Source: JBCCXZ01 sp965228005 (GTDB lineage: Bacteria; Planctomycetota; Planctomycetia; Pirellulales; Lacipirellulaceae). From it: 64,000 bases of DNA. The DNA is taken from assembly GCA_965228005.1 (NCBI GenBank), contig CBDDGV010000001.1:930001-994000 (forward strand). Reading direction: 5' to 3'. A model generated the notes under the pieces. That model ran no database searches and was not told where the DNA came from. It saw only the letters and a program-made list of their open reading frames with translations. The stretch's first letter is position 1. Every line of letters begins with the position of its first letter. This document shows positions 32,728 to 42,019 of this stretch, piece after piece. The position numbers and the translations under genes are program-made.

Positions 32728-33228
32728 TTAGATCACGACCGGCTTGCCGAGCTTGCGGCGGACCGGGACGAACTGCCCGGCGTGCATCATCGGGTGTGCC
32801 GCGGTGAGGACGAACATCGAGCCGATGGTCGGGAACATCTGGCGGAAGTTCTCGTCCGGGTGGGGGTTGGCGGCGTCGAGGTCTTCTTCGGTGACGCCGT
32901 CCAGGGCCTCAACGGTGGCGGCCCGGACTTTTTCGAACAGCTCGAGGTACTCGGCCTTGGTGTGGAACTTGGCGGGGTCGTCCTCGTCGGTGTGATCCCT
33001 CGCGTACTTCTCGGCGAAGCCCTCGGGCAGCTCCGGCGCGGCGCCCGGCTTGACCGTGTTCAGCAGCATGACCTCGGAGGTGATGAGGTGGCCCAGCTGA
33101 AACGCCAGGTGGTTGCACCCTTCGGCGGGCCGGACGAAGAGGTCGGCGTCTTCGAGGTCGCCGATGTAGGTCTTCAAGACCATCGAGCTGGTTTCGCTGC
33201 ACGCCTGGATCGCCTGCATCGCGTTCAT
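32728..33228 (-). CDS. DinB-family protein
   Basis: 166 residues. A four-helix DinB/YfiT-like fold is suggested by the helix pattern and three histidines placed as in metal-binding members: HLAFQLGHLITSE with two His and HPMMHAGQFVPVRR with others. DinB proteins are putative metal-dependent hydrolases or thiol-dependent transferases. It lies 39 bp upstream of the topA stop on the same strand. A partial CCCC/GGGG hairpin with a GCTTACGC loop lies at 32677-32696 between this gene and the propeller gene. Confidence 0.8.
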   Translation of the reverse strand: MNAMQAIQACSETSSMVLKTYIGDLEDADLFVRPAEGCNHLAFQLGHLITSEVMLLNTVKPGAAPELPEGFAEKYARDHTDEDDPAKFHTKAEYLELFEKVRAATVEALDGVTEEDLDAANPHPDENFRQMFPTIGSMFVLTAAHPMMHAGQFVPVRRKLGKPVVI

Positions 33229-33267
33229 CGCGGGGCCTCTTTGTGTTGGGGACTTGCTGTTCCGGAG

Positions 33268-36015
33268 TTAGAACGGCGGTTCTTCGTCGACCGGCGCCGG
33301 AGTCTCGGACTTCTTCGCGGTCTTCTTGGTCGCCGACTTCTTCTTGGTGCTCTTCTTGGCGGTGGACTTCTTCTTAGCCGACTTCTTTTTGGCCGCTTTC
33401 TTCTTCTTCGGGGGCGACGCGGCGGCCTTTTCGGCCAGCATCGAGAGCGCCTCGTCGTAGGTCATCTCCTCGACGGTCATGCCCTTGCGGAGGGAGACGT
33501 TGGTCTCGCCGTCGGTGATGTACGGCCCGTAGCGGCCGTCGAGGATCTTGACCGGCTGCTCGGTGACGGGCGACGGCTTCTCGTACGTTTTGAGCGGCTC
33601 TTTCGGCGCTGCACGGCGGCCGCGGGTCTTGGGCTGGGCGAGCAGTTCGACCGCCTGGTCGAGCGTCACCTCCAGCGGCGAGACCTCCGCAGGGAGCGAG
33701 CGCGTCTCATCGCCGCACTTGACGTAGGGGCCGTAGCGGCCGTTGTGGGCGACGATCGGCTCGTTCTCTTTGGGGTGGTCGCCCAGCGTACGCGGCAGGG
33801 AGAGCAGCTTGAGCGCCGTCTCGAAGTCGACGGTCTCGGGCGTCATGCCCTTCAGCAGCGAGGCGTTCTGCGGCTTCTCTTCGTCGTCCTTCTCGCCGCG
33901 TTGGATGTAGGGGCCGAAGCGGCCGACCTTGAGGTAGACCGGCTTCTGGGTGTCGGGGCAGACGCCCAGGGGTTCTTCTGCTTGCTGGGCCTGCTCGAGC
34001 AGCTTGAGGGCCGCTTCGAGCGTCACCTCGTCTGGCGGGGTCTCGTCGGGGAGCGACGCGGTGCGGTCGCCCTGCTCGACGTAGGGCGAGTAGCGGCCGA
34101 CGCGGACGAACACGTCGTCGCCGCCGTCGGGCTTGCCGATGTGGATGCGGCCGATCCGCGCGGGGTCGATCTCGTCGACCTTGTTCTCGAGCTGCTTCTT
34201 CAGGCCGGGTGCCCCGTTGCCGAAGTAGAACTTCTCGAGGTAGGCGACGCTCTCCTGCTCGCCGCGGCTGATCGCGTCGAGGTCGTCTTCCATGTTGGCG
34301 GTGAACTGGTAGTCGACCAGCCGGGTGAGGTGCTCCTCCAGCAGGGTGACCACGGAGAAGGCGACCCAGGTGGGCACCAGGGCGCTGCCCTTCTTGAAGA
34401 CGTAGTTGCGGGCGAGGATGGTATCGATGATCGAGGCGTAGGTGCTCGGGCGGCCGATGCCGCGTTCTTCGAGCGCCTTGGTGAGGGCCGCCTCGCTGTA
34501 GCGGCCCGGCGGCTGCGTGTGGTGCTCCTTGGCTTCCAGCTCGGTGCAGTTGAGCAGCTCGCCGACCTCGACCGCGGGCAGGGCCTTCTCCTGGTCGGCC
34601 AGCTCGGCCGTAGGGTCGTCAGACCCCTCGACGTAGGCCCGCAGGTAGCCGGGGAAGTCGATCGTCTTGCCGGTCACTTGGAAGACGCAGCCCTCGCCCT
34701 CGATGGTGATGGTCATCCGCCGGCCGCGGCTGTCGGCCATCTGGCTGGCGACCGTGCGTTTCCAGATGAGGTCGAACAACCGGAACTCGTCCTGGTTGAG
34801 CTTGGCCTTCATCACGTCGGGCAGCTCGAACGGGTGGCCCGCCGGGCGGATCGCTTCGTGGGCCTCCTGGGCGTTCTTGACCTTCGACTGGTAGAGGCGG
34901 GGCTCGGCGGGCAGGAAGTCTTGCCCGTAGTGCTGGTCGACCAGCTTGCGGGCGTCCTCGACCGCGACCGACGCGAGGTTGGTCGAGTCGGTACGCATGT
35001 AGGTGATGTGGCCGTTCTCGTAGAGGCTCTGGGCGACCTGCATCGTGCGGCGGGCGGTGAAGCCGAGCTTGCGGTTGGCCTCCTGCTGCATCGTGCTGGT
35101 GGTGAACGGCGCGTACGGCTTGGTGGTGTAGGGCTTCTCCTCGGCGGAGGCGACGCGGAACTCGCCGGAGCGGATCCGCTCGACGAGCGCCTGGGCGGCG
35201 GGGCCGTCGAGCAACGCAAGGTCGTCGGTCTTGGTCTTGCCGGTGTCGGGGTCGAAGTCCTTGCCGGCGGGCACGCGTTTGCCGTCGATCGAGACGAGGC
35301 CAGCCTCGAGGCTGCCGGCCTCAGCGCCGCTGGATTTGGTGAAGGTCCCGAGAAGGTCCCACCACTCGCCGGAGACAAACGCCATCCGTTCGCGTTCGCG
35401 TTGGACAATTAGTCGGACGGCGACGCTCTGGACCCGGCCGGCTGAGAGTTTGGGGCGGACCTTGCGCCACAGCAGCGGCGAGACCTCGTAGCCGTACAAG
35501 CGGTCGACGATGCGGCGGGTCTCCTGGGCCCGGACGAGTCCCTCGTCGACCTCGCGGGGCTCGCGGAGCGACTCCTGGATGGCGTCTTTGGTGATCTCGT
35601 GGAACACGAGCCGGTGGACGGGCACTTTCGGCTTGAGCAGTTCCAGCAGGTGCCAGCTGATCGCTTCCCCCTCGCGGTCTTCGTCCGTCGCGAGGTAGAG
35701 GGCGGCGGCGTCCTTCAGCTTGTCCTTGAGCAGCTTGATGTGCTTCGTCTTGCCGGGCGGCACGACGTAGATGGGCTCGAAGCCGTCGTTGACGTTTACG
35801 CCGAGGTTCGACCAGGGCTCGGACTTGTACTTGGCGGGTATCTGCTTGGCGCCCTGGGGCAGGTCGCGCACGTGGCCGATGCTAGCCTCGACGTGGAAGC
35901 CGCTGCCGAGGTACTTGCCGATGGTCTTGGCCTTGGCGGGGGATTCCACAATCACCAGCGCCGGGCCGCTGCCTCCCGCGGCCGATTTCTTCGTTGCTGC
36001 CTGCTTCTTCGCCAT
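33268..36015 (-). CDS. topA: DNA topoisomerase I
   Basis: 915 residues from ATG 36015; the frame continues to 36084 but the added residues do not resemble the family. It relaxes negative supercoils as a type IA enzyme. The Toprim domain starts LVIVESPAKAKTIGKYLG and continues ATDEDREGEAISWHL. The active-site Tyr is in GHITYMRTDSTNL. Zinc fingers are replaced by four C-terminal GRYGPYV-type repeats (GRYSPYVEQG, GRFGPYIQRG, GRYGPYVKCG, GRYGPYITDG). The end is a Lys/Ser/Thr/Ala tail of about 45 residues rich in KKKSAKKKS, like histone H1. It is divergent from the chaperone-like gene at 36203. Confidence 0.95.
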   Translation of the reverse strand: MAKKQAATKKSAAGGSGPALVIVESPAKAKTIGKYLGSGFHVEASIGHVRDLPQGAKQIPAKYKSEPWSNLGVNVNDGFEPIYVVPPGKTKHIKLLKDKLKDAAALYLATDEDREGEAISWHLLELLKPKVPVHRLVFHEITKDAIQESLREPREVDEGLVRAQETRRIVDRLYGYEVSPLLWRKVRPKLSAGRVQSVAVRLIVQRERERMAFVSGEWWDLLGTFTKSSGAEAGSLEAGLVSIDGKRVPAGKDFDPDTGKTKTDDLALLDGPAAQALVERIRSGEFRVASAEEKPYTTKPYAPFTTSTMQQEANRKLGFTARRTMQVAQSLYENGHITYMRTDSTNLASVAVEDARKLVDQHYGQDFLPAEPRLYQSKVKNAQEAHEAIRPAGHPFELPDVMKAKLNQDEFRLFDLIWKRTVASQMADSRGRRMTITIEGEGCVFQVTGKTIDFPGYLRAYVEGSDDPTAELADQEKALPAVEVGELLNCTELEAKEHHTQPPGRYSEAALTKALEERGIGRPSTYASIIDTILARNYVFKKGSALVPTWVAFSVVTLLEEHLTRLVDYQFTANMEDDLDAISRGEQESVAYLEKFYFGNGAPGLKKQLENKVDEIDPARIGRIHIGKPDGGDDVFVRVGRYSPYVEQGDRTASLPDETPPDEVTLEAALKLLEQAQQAEEPLGVCPDTQKPVYLKVGRFGPYIQRGEKDDEEKPQNASLLKGMTPETVDFETALKLLSLPRTLGDHPKENEPIVAHNGRYGPYVKCGDETRSLPAEVSPLEVTLDQAVELLAQPKTRGRRAAPKEPLKTYEKPSPVTEQPVKILDGRYGPYITDGETNVSLRKGMTVEEMTYDEALSMLAEKAAASPPKKKKAAKKKSAKKKSTAKKSTKKKSATKKTAKKSETPAPVDEEPPF

Positions 36016-36202
36016 GTCCGTTGAGCTGCAAACCTCGTCGAGAAAGACCTTCGCAAACGCCCACACTTCTGAGTGGGATTGCATTTACGTCGATCTGCAA
36101 TAGAATCCGTCGTTTCGACGCCCCGCGCCGTCAATCATTACTGCCGCCCGGGTTCGGCTGTCAAGTAGCCGCCGCGGCTGCCCCGCTCCTCGGAATCTTT
36201 CC

Positions 36203-38557
36203 ATGGCCAGCCCGTTTACCTATTTCCGCAAGCACCAAAAAGCGTTTCTGGCCGTTGCTGGAGTCATCGCGATCTTTGTGTTTATCGCCGCGGACCCGCT
36301 GATGAGCTACGTCAGCTCGGCCGCCGGCGGGGGCGCTGGGTCGGGGGACGGCATCGTCGCCTCTTGGAACGGCGGCGAATTGAACGAGCGGGATTTTGCC
36401 CGGCTGATGCAGCGGCGGAGCTTTGTGAGCAGTGCGCTGCAGCGGCTGTATTCGCTCGGCTTCGAGAGAACTCAGATCGCTGGCGAGGAACCGAGAAACC
36501 CCGATGTGCCCGTGTTCATCATCTCCGAGCAGACCGACATGAATCGGCTGCAGCAGGAGGTCGTCAACACCCACGTGATGGCCGACTTGGCCCAGCAAGC
36601 CGGGATGAGCGTATCCGACGATGTCATCTTGCACTACCTGCAGCGGATGGGTCTTGATCGCGTCGACGAGTCGGAAATCCCCGGGATCCTCGCGGCGACG
36701 CCCCCCCAGGCCGCTGCGCAATTCAAGGAGAACTGGCTGTTCAACGGCCTGCGGGAGCTGCTGCTGGCGGACCAGTACACGCAGACGTTCGGCTCGGCGA
36801 TCGCCACGCCGATGCCGCTGGAGCGTTGGATCGACTGGACCTCGGTGAACGAGCGGATCGCCGTGGAGGCGGTCTTGATCCCCGCTGAGAAGCTGCTGCC
36901 CGAAGTGCCGGAGCCGACCGACGCCGAGGTGGCCGATTTCTACGAGGAGCACAAAGACAAACTGGCCGGTTTGCCCGACGTGGTCGGCCGGCAGGAGTTG
37001 CCTTCCGCGACCCCCGGGTTTCGGCGGCCCGAACGGGTCGTGTTGAAGTACCTGGTGGGCGACCCGGTGGAGTGGAGCCAGAAGTACATCGACGAGATCA
37101 CCGACGAGGAGGTGGCGGACTACTACGAGCGGAACAAGCGGTCGGAGTTTGTGGTGACCGACTTCGGCTCGGACTTCGATACGGAATTTGACGACGACCT
37201 TTTCATGGAGGAAGAGGGCTCAGAAGGCGAAGACGCCGCCGAAGAAACTACAGAAGAAACTACAGAAGAAACTACAGAAGAAGCGACCGACGAAACCGCC
37301 GAGGAAGCGGCCTCTGAGGATGCAGATGCCGCCGAGGAAGCCGTAGACGAGGCCGAGGTCGAGACGACCGAGGCTGCAGAGCCCGCCGAAACTCCCGAAG
37401 CGGAAGCGGGTTCTGTGGAAGCGGCAACCGAGGAGGAGGAAGAAGAGGAAGAGACCGCGGAGTCGAACGAATCGGCCGATGAGACTGCTGCGGATGAGGC
37501 CGAGACGGATGAAAGCGAAACGGCGGACCAGACCGCCGAAACCGAGGAAGGCGACGCCGCTGAAGACGAAGGCGTGAAGTACCAGCCGCTCGAGGAAGTG
37601 GCGGACCAGATCCGGGCGCGGCTTGCGAACGACCGGGCGGTGGTGGAGTTGGAGAAGGTCGCCCAGTCGGCGTTCTCGAAACTCAAGAAGACCTACAGCC
37701 GCTACGGGCTGGCCGTGGTGGAGGCCGAGGCGGCCGAGCAACCGGCCCCCGAACCGCCGGCGGAGTTGCAGGACCTCTCGACGCTGGCCAAAGAGACGGG
37801 GCTGACGATCGAGGAGACGCTGCCCCTTTCACAACTCGGAGTCCGCGACACCCCTGTCGGGCTGGCGGTCGACACCCGCACGGGCGACCGGTTCATCGTG
37901 CAGGCCGTGTTCGGCAAACGAGGGACCGAGCTCTACGAGCCAATCTTGGGGCGGTCGCAGTTTGACGGCATCTGGTACCTTACGCTGAAGACCGAGCACA
38001 CCCCCGAGGCGACGCCGCCGTTGGAGGAAATCCGCGATGAAGTGGTGAAGGCGTGGAAGGCCAAGCGGGCAGGCGAACTGGCGCTGGAGCGTGCCAAGAA
38101 GCTTGCGGAGGAGGCGGGGCAGTCGTCCCAGACGCTGGAACAGATCGCCGAGGCGAACGGCTTGGAGACGGTGACCACCGACCTGTTCAGCCGCCTGACC
38201 CTAGGTACGGCCCCGAGCGAGCTGCAACGCGGCGCCCGGTTGGGAGAGGCCCCGCCGCTGCAGGATGTGGGCCAGCAGTTTATGAGCGATGTCTTTGACT
38301 TAGAGGGCGAATCGGTCGCCGCGACGCACAACCACGACCAGAGCACGGCCTACGTGGTGAAGGTCGCGCAGCGGGAGAGCACCGAGGCCGGGCTGCAGAG
38401 CCGTTTCTTGCGGGAAGCCAACACCTGGAGCGGGGCCGTCCCGATGATGCAGGCGCGGCTCGGCCAGACGCGGCGGAGCGTGGTGCAGAACCTGCTCACC
38501 GAACGGGCCGGGCTCGACCTGGAGCAGGTCGCGCGGGCGCTGAACCCCGAAGAGTGA
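36203..38557 (+). CDS. PpiD/SurA-like membrane-anchored chaperone with acidic low-complexity insert
   Basis: 784 residues. A short cytoplasmic end, one membrane helix (about 14-33, FLAVAGVIAIFVFIAADPL), then a large periplasmic part. Residues about 50-230 resemble the SurA/PpiD N-terminal helical domain (ELNERDFARLMQRRSF, ISEQTDMNRLQQEVVNTHVM). Residues about 335-455 are an extreme Glu/Ala/Thr stretch encoded partly by a 12-bp tandem repeat. The C-terminal half has more helices with KTEHTPEATPPLEEIRDEVV. No convincing parvulin active site is seen, so it is probably a folding helper rather than a proven isomerase. Divergent from topA. Confidence 0.75.
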   Translation: MASPFTYFRKHQKAFLAVAGVIAIFVFIAADPLMSYVSSAAGGGAGSGDGIVASWNGGELNERDFARLMQRRSFVSSALQRLYSLGFERTQIAGEEPRNPDVPVFIISEQTDMNRLQQEVVNTHVMADLAQQAGMSVSDDVILHYLQRMGLDRVDESEIPGILAATPPQAAAQFKENWLFNGLRELLLADQYTQTFGSAIATPMPLERWIDWTSVNERIAVEAVLIPAEKLLPEVPEPTDAEVADFYEEHKDKLAGLPDVVGRQELPSATPGFRRPERVVLKYLVGDPVEWSQKYIDEITDEEVADYYERNKRSEFVVTDFGSDFDTEFDDDLFMEEEGSEGEDAAEETTEETTEETTEEATDETAEEAASEDADAAEEAVDEAEVETTEAAEPAETPEAEAGSVEAATEEEEEEEETAESNESADETAADEAETDESETADQTAETEEGDAAEDEGVKYQPLEEVADQIRARLANDRAVVELEKVAQSAFSKLKKTYSRYGLAVVEAEAAEQPAPEPPAELQDLSTLAKETGLTIEETLPLSQLGVRDTPVGLAVDTRTGDRFIVQAVFGKRGTELYEPILGRSQFDGIWYLTLKTEHTPEATPPLEEIRDEVVKAWKAKRAGELALERAKKLAEEAGQSSQTLEQIAEANGLETVTTDLFSRLTLGTAPSELQRGARLGEAPPLQDVGQQFMSDVFDLEGESVAATHNHDQSTAYVVKVAQRESTEAGLQSRFLREANTWSGAVPMMQARLGQTRRSVVQNLLTERAGLDLEQVARALNPEE
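37241..37276 (+). repeat. 12-bp tandem repeat within the chaperone-like gene
   Basis: Three perfect copies of GAAGAAACTACA (37241-37252, 37253-37264, 37265-37276) encode EETT three times within the acidic insert. In-frame copy number changes would alter the insert length without breaking the frame. Confidence 0.8.
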
Positions 38558-38589
38558 CCCGGACGCGGGCGTGAGCCCTTCTGCGGAGG

Positions 38590-38632
38590 GCAAGCGCGGG
38601 GCCCCGTTTGGGCGAGGCCCCGCATAGCTTGC
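38590..38632. terminator. Strong hairpin between convergent genes (bidirectional terminator)
   Basis: GCAAGC + GCGGGGCC (38590-38603) pairs with GGCCCCGC (38616-38623) and, after a 3-base bulge, GCTTGC (38627-38632). It lies between the stop of the chaperone-like gene and the stop of glgB. No long T-run on either side, so efficiency is uncertain. Confidence 0.6.
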
Positions 38633-38666
38633 TTCCCCTTATCGAGTCCGTTTCTGCCTCCGACGC

Positions 38667-40886
38667 CTACCGGCAGGGCTTGAGCACCACCGTGGCCAGC
38701 GGCGGGAGCGTGAGCTTCACCGAGAACGGGCGGCCGTGGCTCTCGCTCTCCTCGGCGAGGATGCCCTGCCCGTTGCCGACGTCCGACCCGCTGTAGAAGG
38801 TCGAGTCGGAGTTGAACACCTCCTGGTACCAGCCGCCCTCGGGGACGCCGAGGCGGTACTCGTGCCGGGGCACGGGCGTGAAGTTGCAGGCGACCATCAG
38901 GAAGTCGGCAGGGTCCTTCGCACGCCGCAGGAACACCAGCACGCTGTCGGTGTGGTTGTGGCAGTCGATCCACTCGAAGCCCTCGGCTTCGAAGTCGACC
39001 TCGTGCAGGGCCGGCTGCTCGCGGTAGAGGCGGTTGAGGTCGCCCACTAGGCGCTGGATGCCCTGGTGCTGCTCCCACTCGAGCAGGTCCCACTGGAGCG
39101 AGTCGTCGCAGTTCCACTCGTTCCACTGGCCGAACTCCTGGCCCATGAACAGCAGCTTCTTGCCGGGGTGCGTCCACATGTAGCTGTAGAGCAGCCGGAG
39201 GTTGGCGAACCGCTGCCAGATGTCTCCGGGCATCTGGTCCAGCAGCGAGCCCTTGCCGTGCACCACCTCGTCGTGCGAGAAGGGCAGCGCGAAGTTCTCG
39301 GTGAAGGCGTAGATCAGCGAGAACGTCAGCTCGTCGTGGTGGTAGCTGCGGTGGATGGCCTCGTGGCTGAAGTAGCGGAGGGTGTCGTTCATCCAGCCCA
39401 TGTTCCACTTGAGGCTGAAGCCGAGGCCGCCGAGGTAGGTCGGCCTCGAGACGCCGCCCCAGGCGGTGGACTCTTCGGCGATGGTCAGCACGCCGGGGAA
39501 CTGCACGTGCGACTGCTCGTTGAACTCCTTGAGGAAGTCGATCGCCGCGAGGTTCTCCCGTCCGCCGTACTCGTTGGGGACCCAGTCGTCGCCCTCGCGG
39601 CTGTAGTCGAGGTACAGCATCGAGGCGACCGCGTCGACGCGGAGGCCGTCGATGTGGTAGTGGTCGAACCAGAACAGGGCGTTGGAGACGAGGAAGTTGC
39701 GGACCTCGTTCCGGCCGTAGTTGAAGATCTTGGTGCCCCAGTCGGGGTGCTCGCCCTGGCGGGGGTCGGCGTGCTCGTAGAGCGCGGTGCCGTCGAACTC
39801 GCCGAGGCCGTGGCCGTCCTTGGGGAAGTGGGCGGGGACCCAGTCGACGATCACCCCGATGTTGTGCTGGTGGAGGTAGTCGACGAAGTACTTGAAGTCG
39901 TCCGGCGAGCCGTAGCGGCTGGTCGCGGCGAAGTAGCCGACGGTCTGGTATCCCCAGCTGCCGGTGAAGGGGTGCTCGCTGACCGGCATCAGCTCGACGT
40001 GCGTGAAGCCGAACTCGTTGCAGTAGTCGGCGATCTGGTGGGCCAGCTCACGGTAGCCGAGCCAGCCGTGGTCGTTCTCCCAGTCCTTCTTCCAGCTGCC
40101 GAGGTGCAGCTCGTAGATCGAGATCGGGGCGTCGAGGGCGTTCCGCTCTTCGCGGGCGGCGATCCACTCTTGGTCCGACCACTGGTAGGCGCCGCGGTCG
40201 TAGACGATGTTGGCCGTGCGGGGCGGCACCTCCGAGGCGAAGGCGTAGGGGTCGCACTTCTCGAGGATGTCGCCGCCGCGCTTCTTGATCGAGAATTTGT
40301 ACTGGGCGCCCGGCTCGACCCCGGGGACGAACAGCTCCCAGACGCCGCTGGGGATGTGCTTCCGCATGGCGTGCTGGCGGCGGTCCCAGTTGTTGAAGCT
40401 GCCGATGATGCTCACGCTCTCGGCGTTGGGGGCCCAGACGGCGAAGTTGACGCCCTTCACGCCGCCGATGGTCCGCACCTGGGCGCCCATCTTCTCGTAG
40501 CTGTGCCAGTACCGCCCCTCGCCCGTCAGGTGCAGGTCGTAGTCGGTCAGCAGCGGCTCGAACCCGTACGGGTCGTGTTCGGTGGTCACGCGGCCGGTCT
40601 GCGAGACGGCGCGGAGCTTGTAGGTTTGGCCTAGGGGACCGTTCTCGTGTTTCATGGGAACAATCGCTTCAAAGACGCCGGCCGGGTGGATCCGGCGCAT
40701 CGGCTGGGAATCTTCAGGGTTGTCGCCGACGACCCACATGCTCTGCGAATCGGGCCGGAACGCACGAACCGCGTAGGCCGGGTTCCCCTCCTGAACGACC
40801 TTGTGCGGGCCGAGCAGCTCGAAGGGGTTCTCGTGGTAGCCATGGACAATCGGGGCAAGCTGACTCGGGTTGAGGTGCGATGGCAC
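38667..40886 (-). CDS. glgB: 1,4-alpha-glucan branching enzyme
   Basis: 739 residues from GTG 40886, with AGGA 8 nt upstream. It forms alpha-1,6 branches in glycogen. An N-terminal N1 domain and CBM48 (about 120-220, VNFAVWAPNAESVSIIGSFNNWD) precede the GH13 barrel. Catalytic residues read as Asp 418 (GLRVDAV), Glu 471 (LTIAEEST) and Asp 539 (SHDEVVHGKGS). YELHLGSWKK and HFPKDGHGLGEFDGTALYEH are typical of bacterial GlgB. No other glg gene is next to it. An inverted repeat AGTCGA-AA-TCGACT lies upstream at 40913-40926. Confidence 0.96.
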   Translation of the reverse strand: MPSHLNPSQLAPIVHGYHENPFELLGPHKVVQEGNPAYAVRAFRPDSQSMWVVGDNPEDSQPMRRIHPAGVFEAIVPMKHENGPLGQTYKLRAVSQTGRVTTEHDPYGFEPLLTDYDLHLTGEGRYWHSYEKMGAQVRTIGGVKGVNFAVWAPNAESVSIIGSFNNWDRRQHAMRKHIPSGVWELFVPGVEPGAQYKFSIKKRGGDILEKCDPYAFASEVPPRTANIVYDRGAYQWSDQEWIAAREERNALDAPISIYELHLGSWKKDWENDHGWLGYRELAHQIADYCNEFGFTHVELMPVSEHPFTGSWGYQTVGYFAATSRYGSPDDFKYFVDYLHQHNIGVIVDWVPAHFPKDGHGLGEFDGTALYEHADPRQGEHPDWGTKIFNYGRNEVRNFLVSNALFWFDHYHIDGLRVDAVASMLYLDYSREGDDWVPNEYGGRENLAAIDFLKEFNEQSHVQFPGVLTIAEESTAWGGVSRPTYLGGLGFSLKWNMGWMNDTLRYFSHEAIHRSYHHDELTFSLIYAFTENFALPFSHDEVVHGKGSLLDQMPGDIWQRFANLRLLYSYMWTHPGKKLLFMGQEFGQWNEWNCDDSLQWDLLEWEQHQGIQRLVGDLNRLYREQPALHEVDFEAEGFEWIDCHNHTDSVLVFLRRAKDPADFLMVACNFTPVPRHEYRLGVPEGGWYQEVFNSDSTFYSGSDVGNGQGILAEESESHGRPFSVKLTLPPLATVVLKPCR

Positions 40887-40971
40887 GACTGATTTCCTGG
40901 TATTACTGTTTTAGTCGAAATCGACTGGGGCGGGGGGTTTTTCTTGGGCCGGTCGGCGGCTCTGGCTGCGG

Positions 40972-41673
40972 TTAGAACCCGTGCGGCAGCAGCGGCGCCA
41001 CTAGTGCGGCTGCGCCGTGGAGGAACTGTTTCGCGACGGTCGTTCGGCGGCGTTGTTTCACTCTGCCGGCGCCACGGGGCCGGCGCTCCGGCGACCTTGG
41101 TCGGCTCGCCGCACGGGCTTTGGCGGGGGTTGCGTTGCGCGAGGGCTGGCACGCTGCGCGCGTCGAGCAAGCGTCTTGGGTTTCTTCGATCGCCGACGGC
41201 GCCAGTGCGTCTTCGGCGACGCCGACGCAGCTGGTCGGCTCGTGTTCTGCGGGCTGCTGCTCGGCGACCAGCGGGGAAGCGCTGCACCGGAAGGGCCGAC
41301 ACTGCACGGCGTGGATCTGCATCGCGCGGTCGAGCCGCCGCCAGAGGTCGTGGTCTCGCACGGGGACGCGGCGGCCGAAGTGCTCCCAGTGAAAGTCGCC
41401 GTCGCGCCACTGGCCGAGTCCCGACTGCAGCCCGCGCCACACGTAGCGGCTGGTGGTGACGAGCGTCACCCTCGAGGGCCCGTCGAGCGCTTCCAAGCCG
41501 CGGACGACGGCCAGCAGCTCGGCCCGCTCGGGCGACTCGTTCGGCTCTTCGTCGGAAGCCGCCAGGCGCTCACGCGAAGCCAGGTCTTCGAGGACGAATC
41601 GCCAAAACGAAGCGTGGTCGCCGCGGGGCGCCGCCTCGGAGAGCAGCAGGAAGTGGCCGCCGGTGTTCTGCAT
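40972..41673 (-). CDS. RNase HI-like protein with degenerate active site
   Basis: 233 residues from ATG 41673; the frame runs to 41799 but the extra residues are unrelated. Residues about 8-115 align with RNase HI: SFWRFVLED, ERAELLAVVRGLEAL (Glu 52 kept), LVTTSRYVWRGLQSGLGQW and WRRLDRAMQIHAVQCRPF. Where RNase HI has the catalytic Asp of TDSQYV, this has Thr 74 (TTSRYV). The first catalytic Asp is also not evident. The C-terminal 110 residues are Ala/Arg/Pro-rich without a clear fold. It is likely a nucleic-acid-binding or structural remnant rather than an active nuclease. Confidence 0.7.
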   Translation of the reverse strand: MQNTGGHFLLLSEAAPRGDHASFWRFVLEDLASRERLAASDEEPNESPERAELLAVVRGLEALDGPSRVTLVTTSRYVWRGLQSGLGQWRDGDFHWEHFGRRVPVRDHDLWRRLDRAMQIHAVQCRPFRCSASPLVAEQQPAEHEPTSCVGVAEDALAPSAIEETQDACSTRAACQPSRNATPAKARAASRPRSPERRPRGAGRVKQRRRTTVAKQFLHGAAALVAPLLPHGF

Positions 41674-42019
41674 GTCGCTCTCGGGACGCAATGCGCGAGA
41701 ACGTTGCCCTCCGGGTCGGGGGGCAATCCAGATCCGTCGCGTTCCGCAATGTGGGGAGGTCGACGCGCTTCCAGTGCGGCCAGGCGACGCGAGCAGCAAC
41801 GCCTACAGAACCCTATCGGAAAGGTCTACGCATTCGCTCCAGTTTATCATTGGAGGAAATAAGCATTCTGGGCTGAGGCGGTGGCGCCCGAGGGCACTTA
41901 CCCAGAGACGTGCGTTTGGCAGGCCGATCGCGGTCCGTTGGCCGAGAGAAATCGCGCTCAGAGAGCCCTCCTACAGAGGGGCTTGGACTACAGAGGGGCT
42001 TGGACGCGGCCTCCGGCAA
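41674..42019. other. Gene-free region holding a degenerate REPIN copy and a 17-bp tandem duplication
   Basis: 346 bp without a credible gene. 41921-41976 is a damaged copy of the double-hairpin repeat found intact at 53920-53993 and 61441-61515. Its right arm (41950-41976) matches at 25 of 27 positions, but the outer left arm is lost. Immediately after, a 17-bp unit is duplicated in tandem (41971-41987 and 41988-42004). Confidence 0.7.

Noticed and set aside
32593..35412. Long open plus-strand frame (over 900 codons) antisense to the propeller, DinB and topA genes
   Set aside because: Val/Leu/Arg-rich composition without family motifs; it mirrors the codon bias of the clearly real minus-strand genes in GC-rich DNA.
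39066..40634. Long plus-strand frame antisense to glgB
   Set aside because: No recognisable motif; the opposite strand encodes a full, well-conserved branching enzyme.
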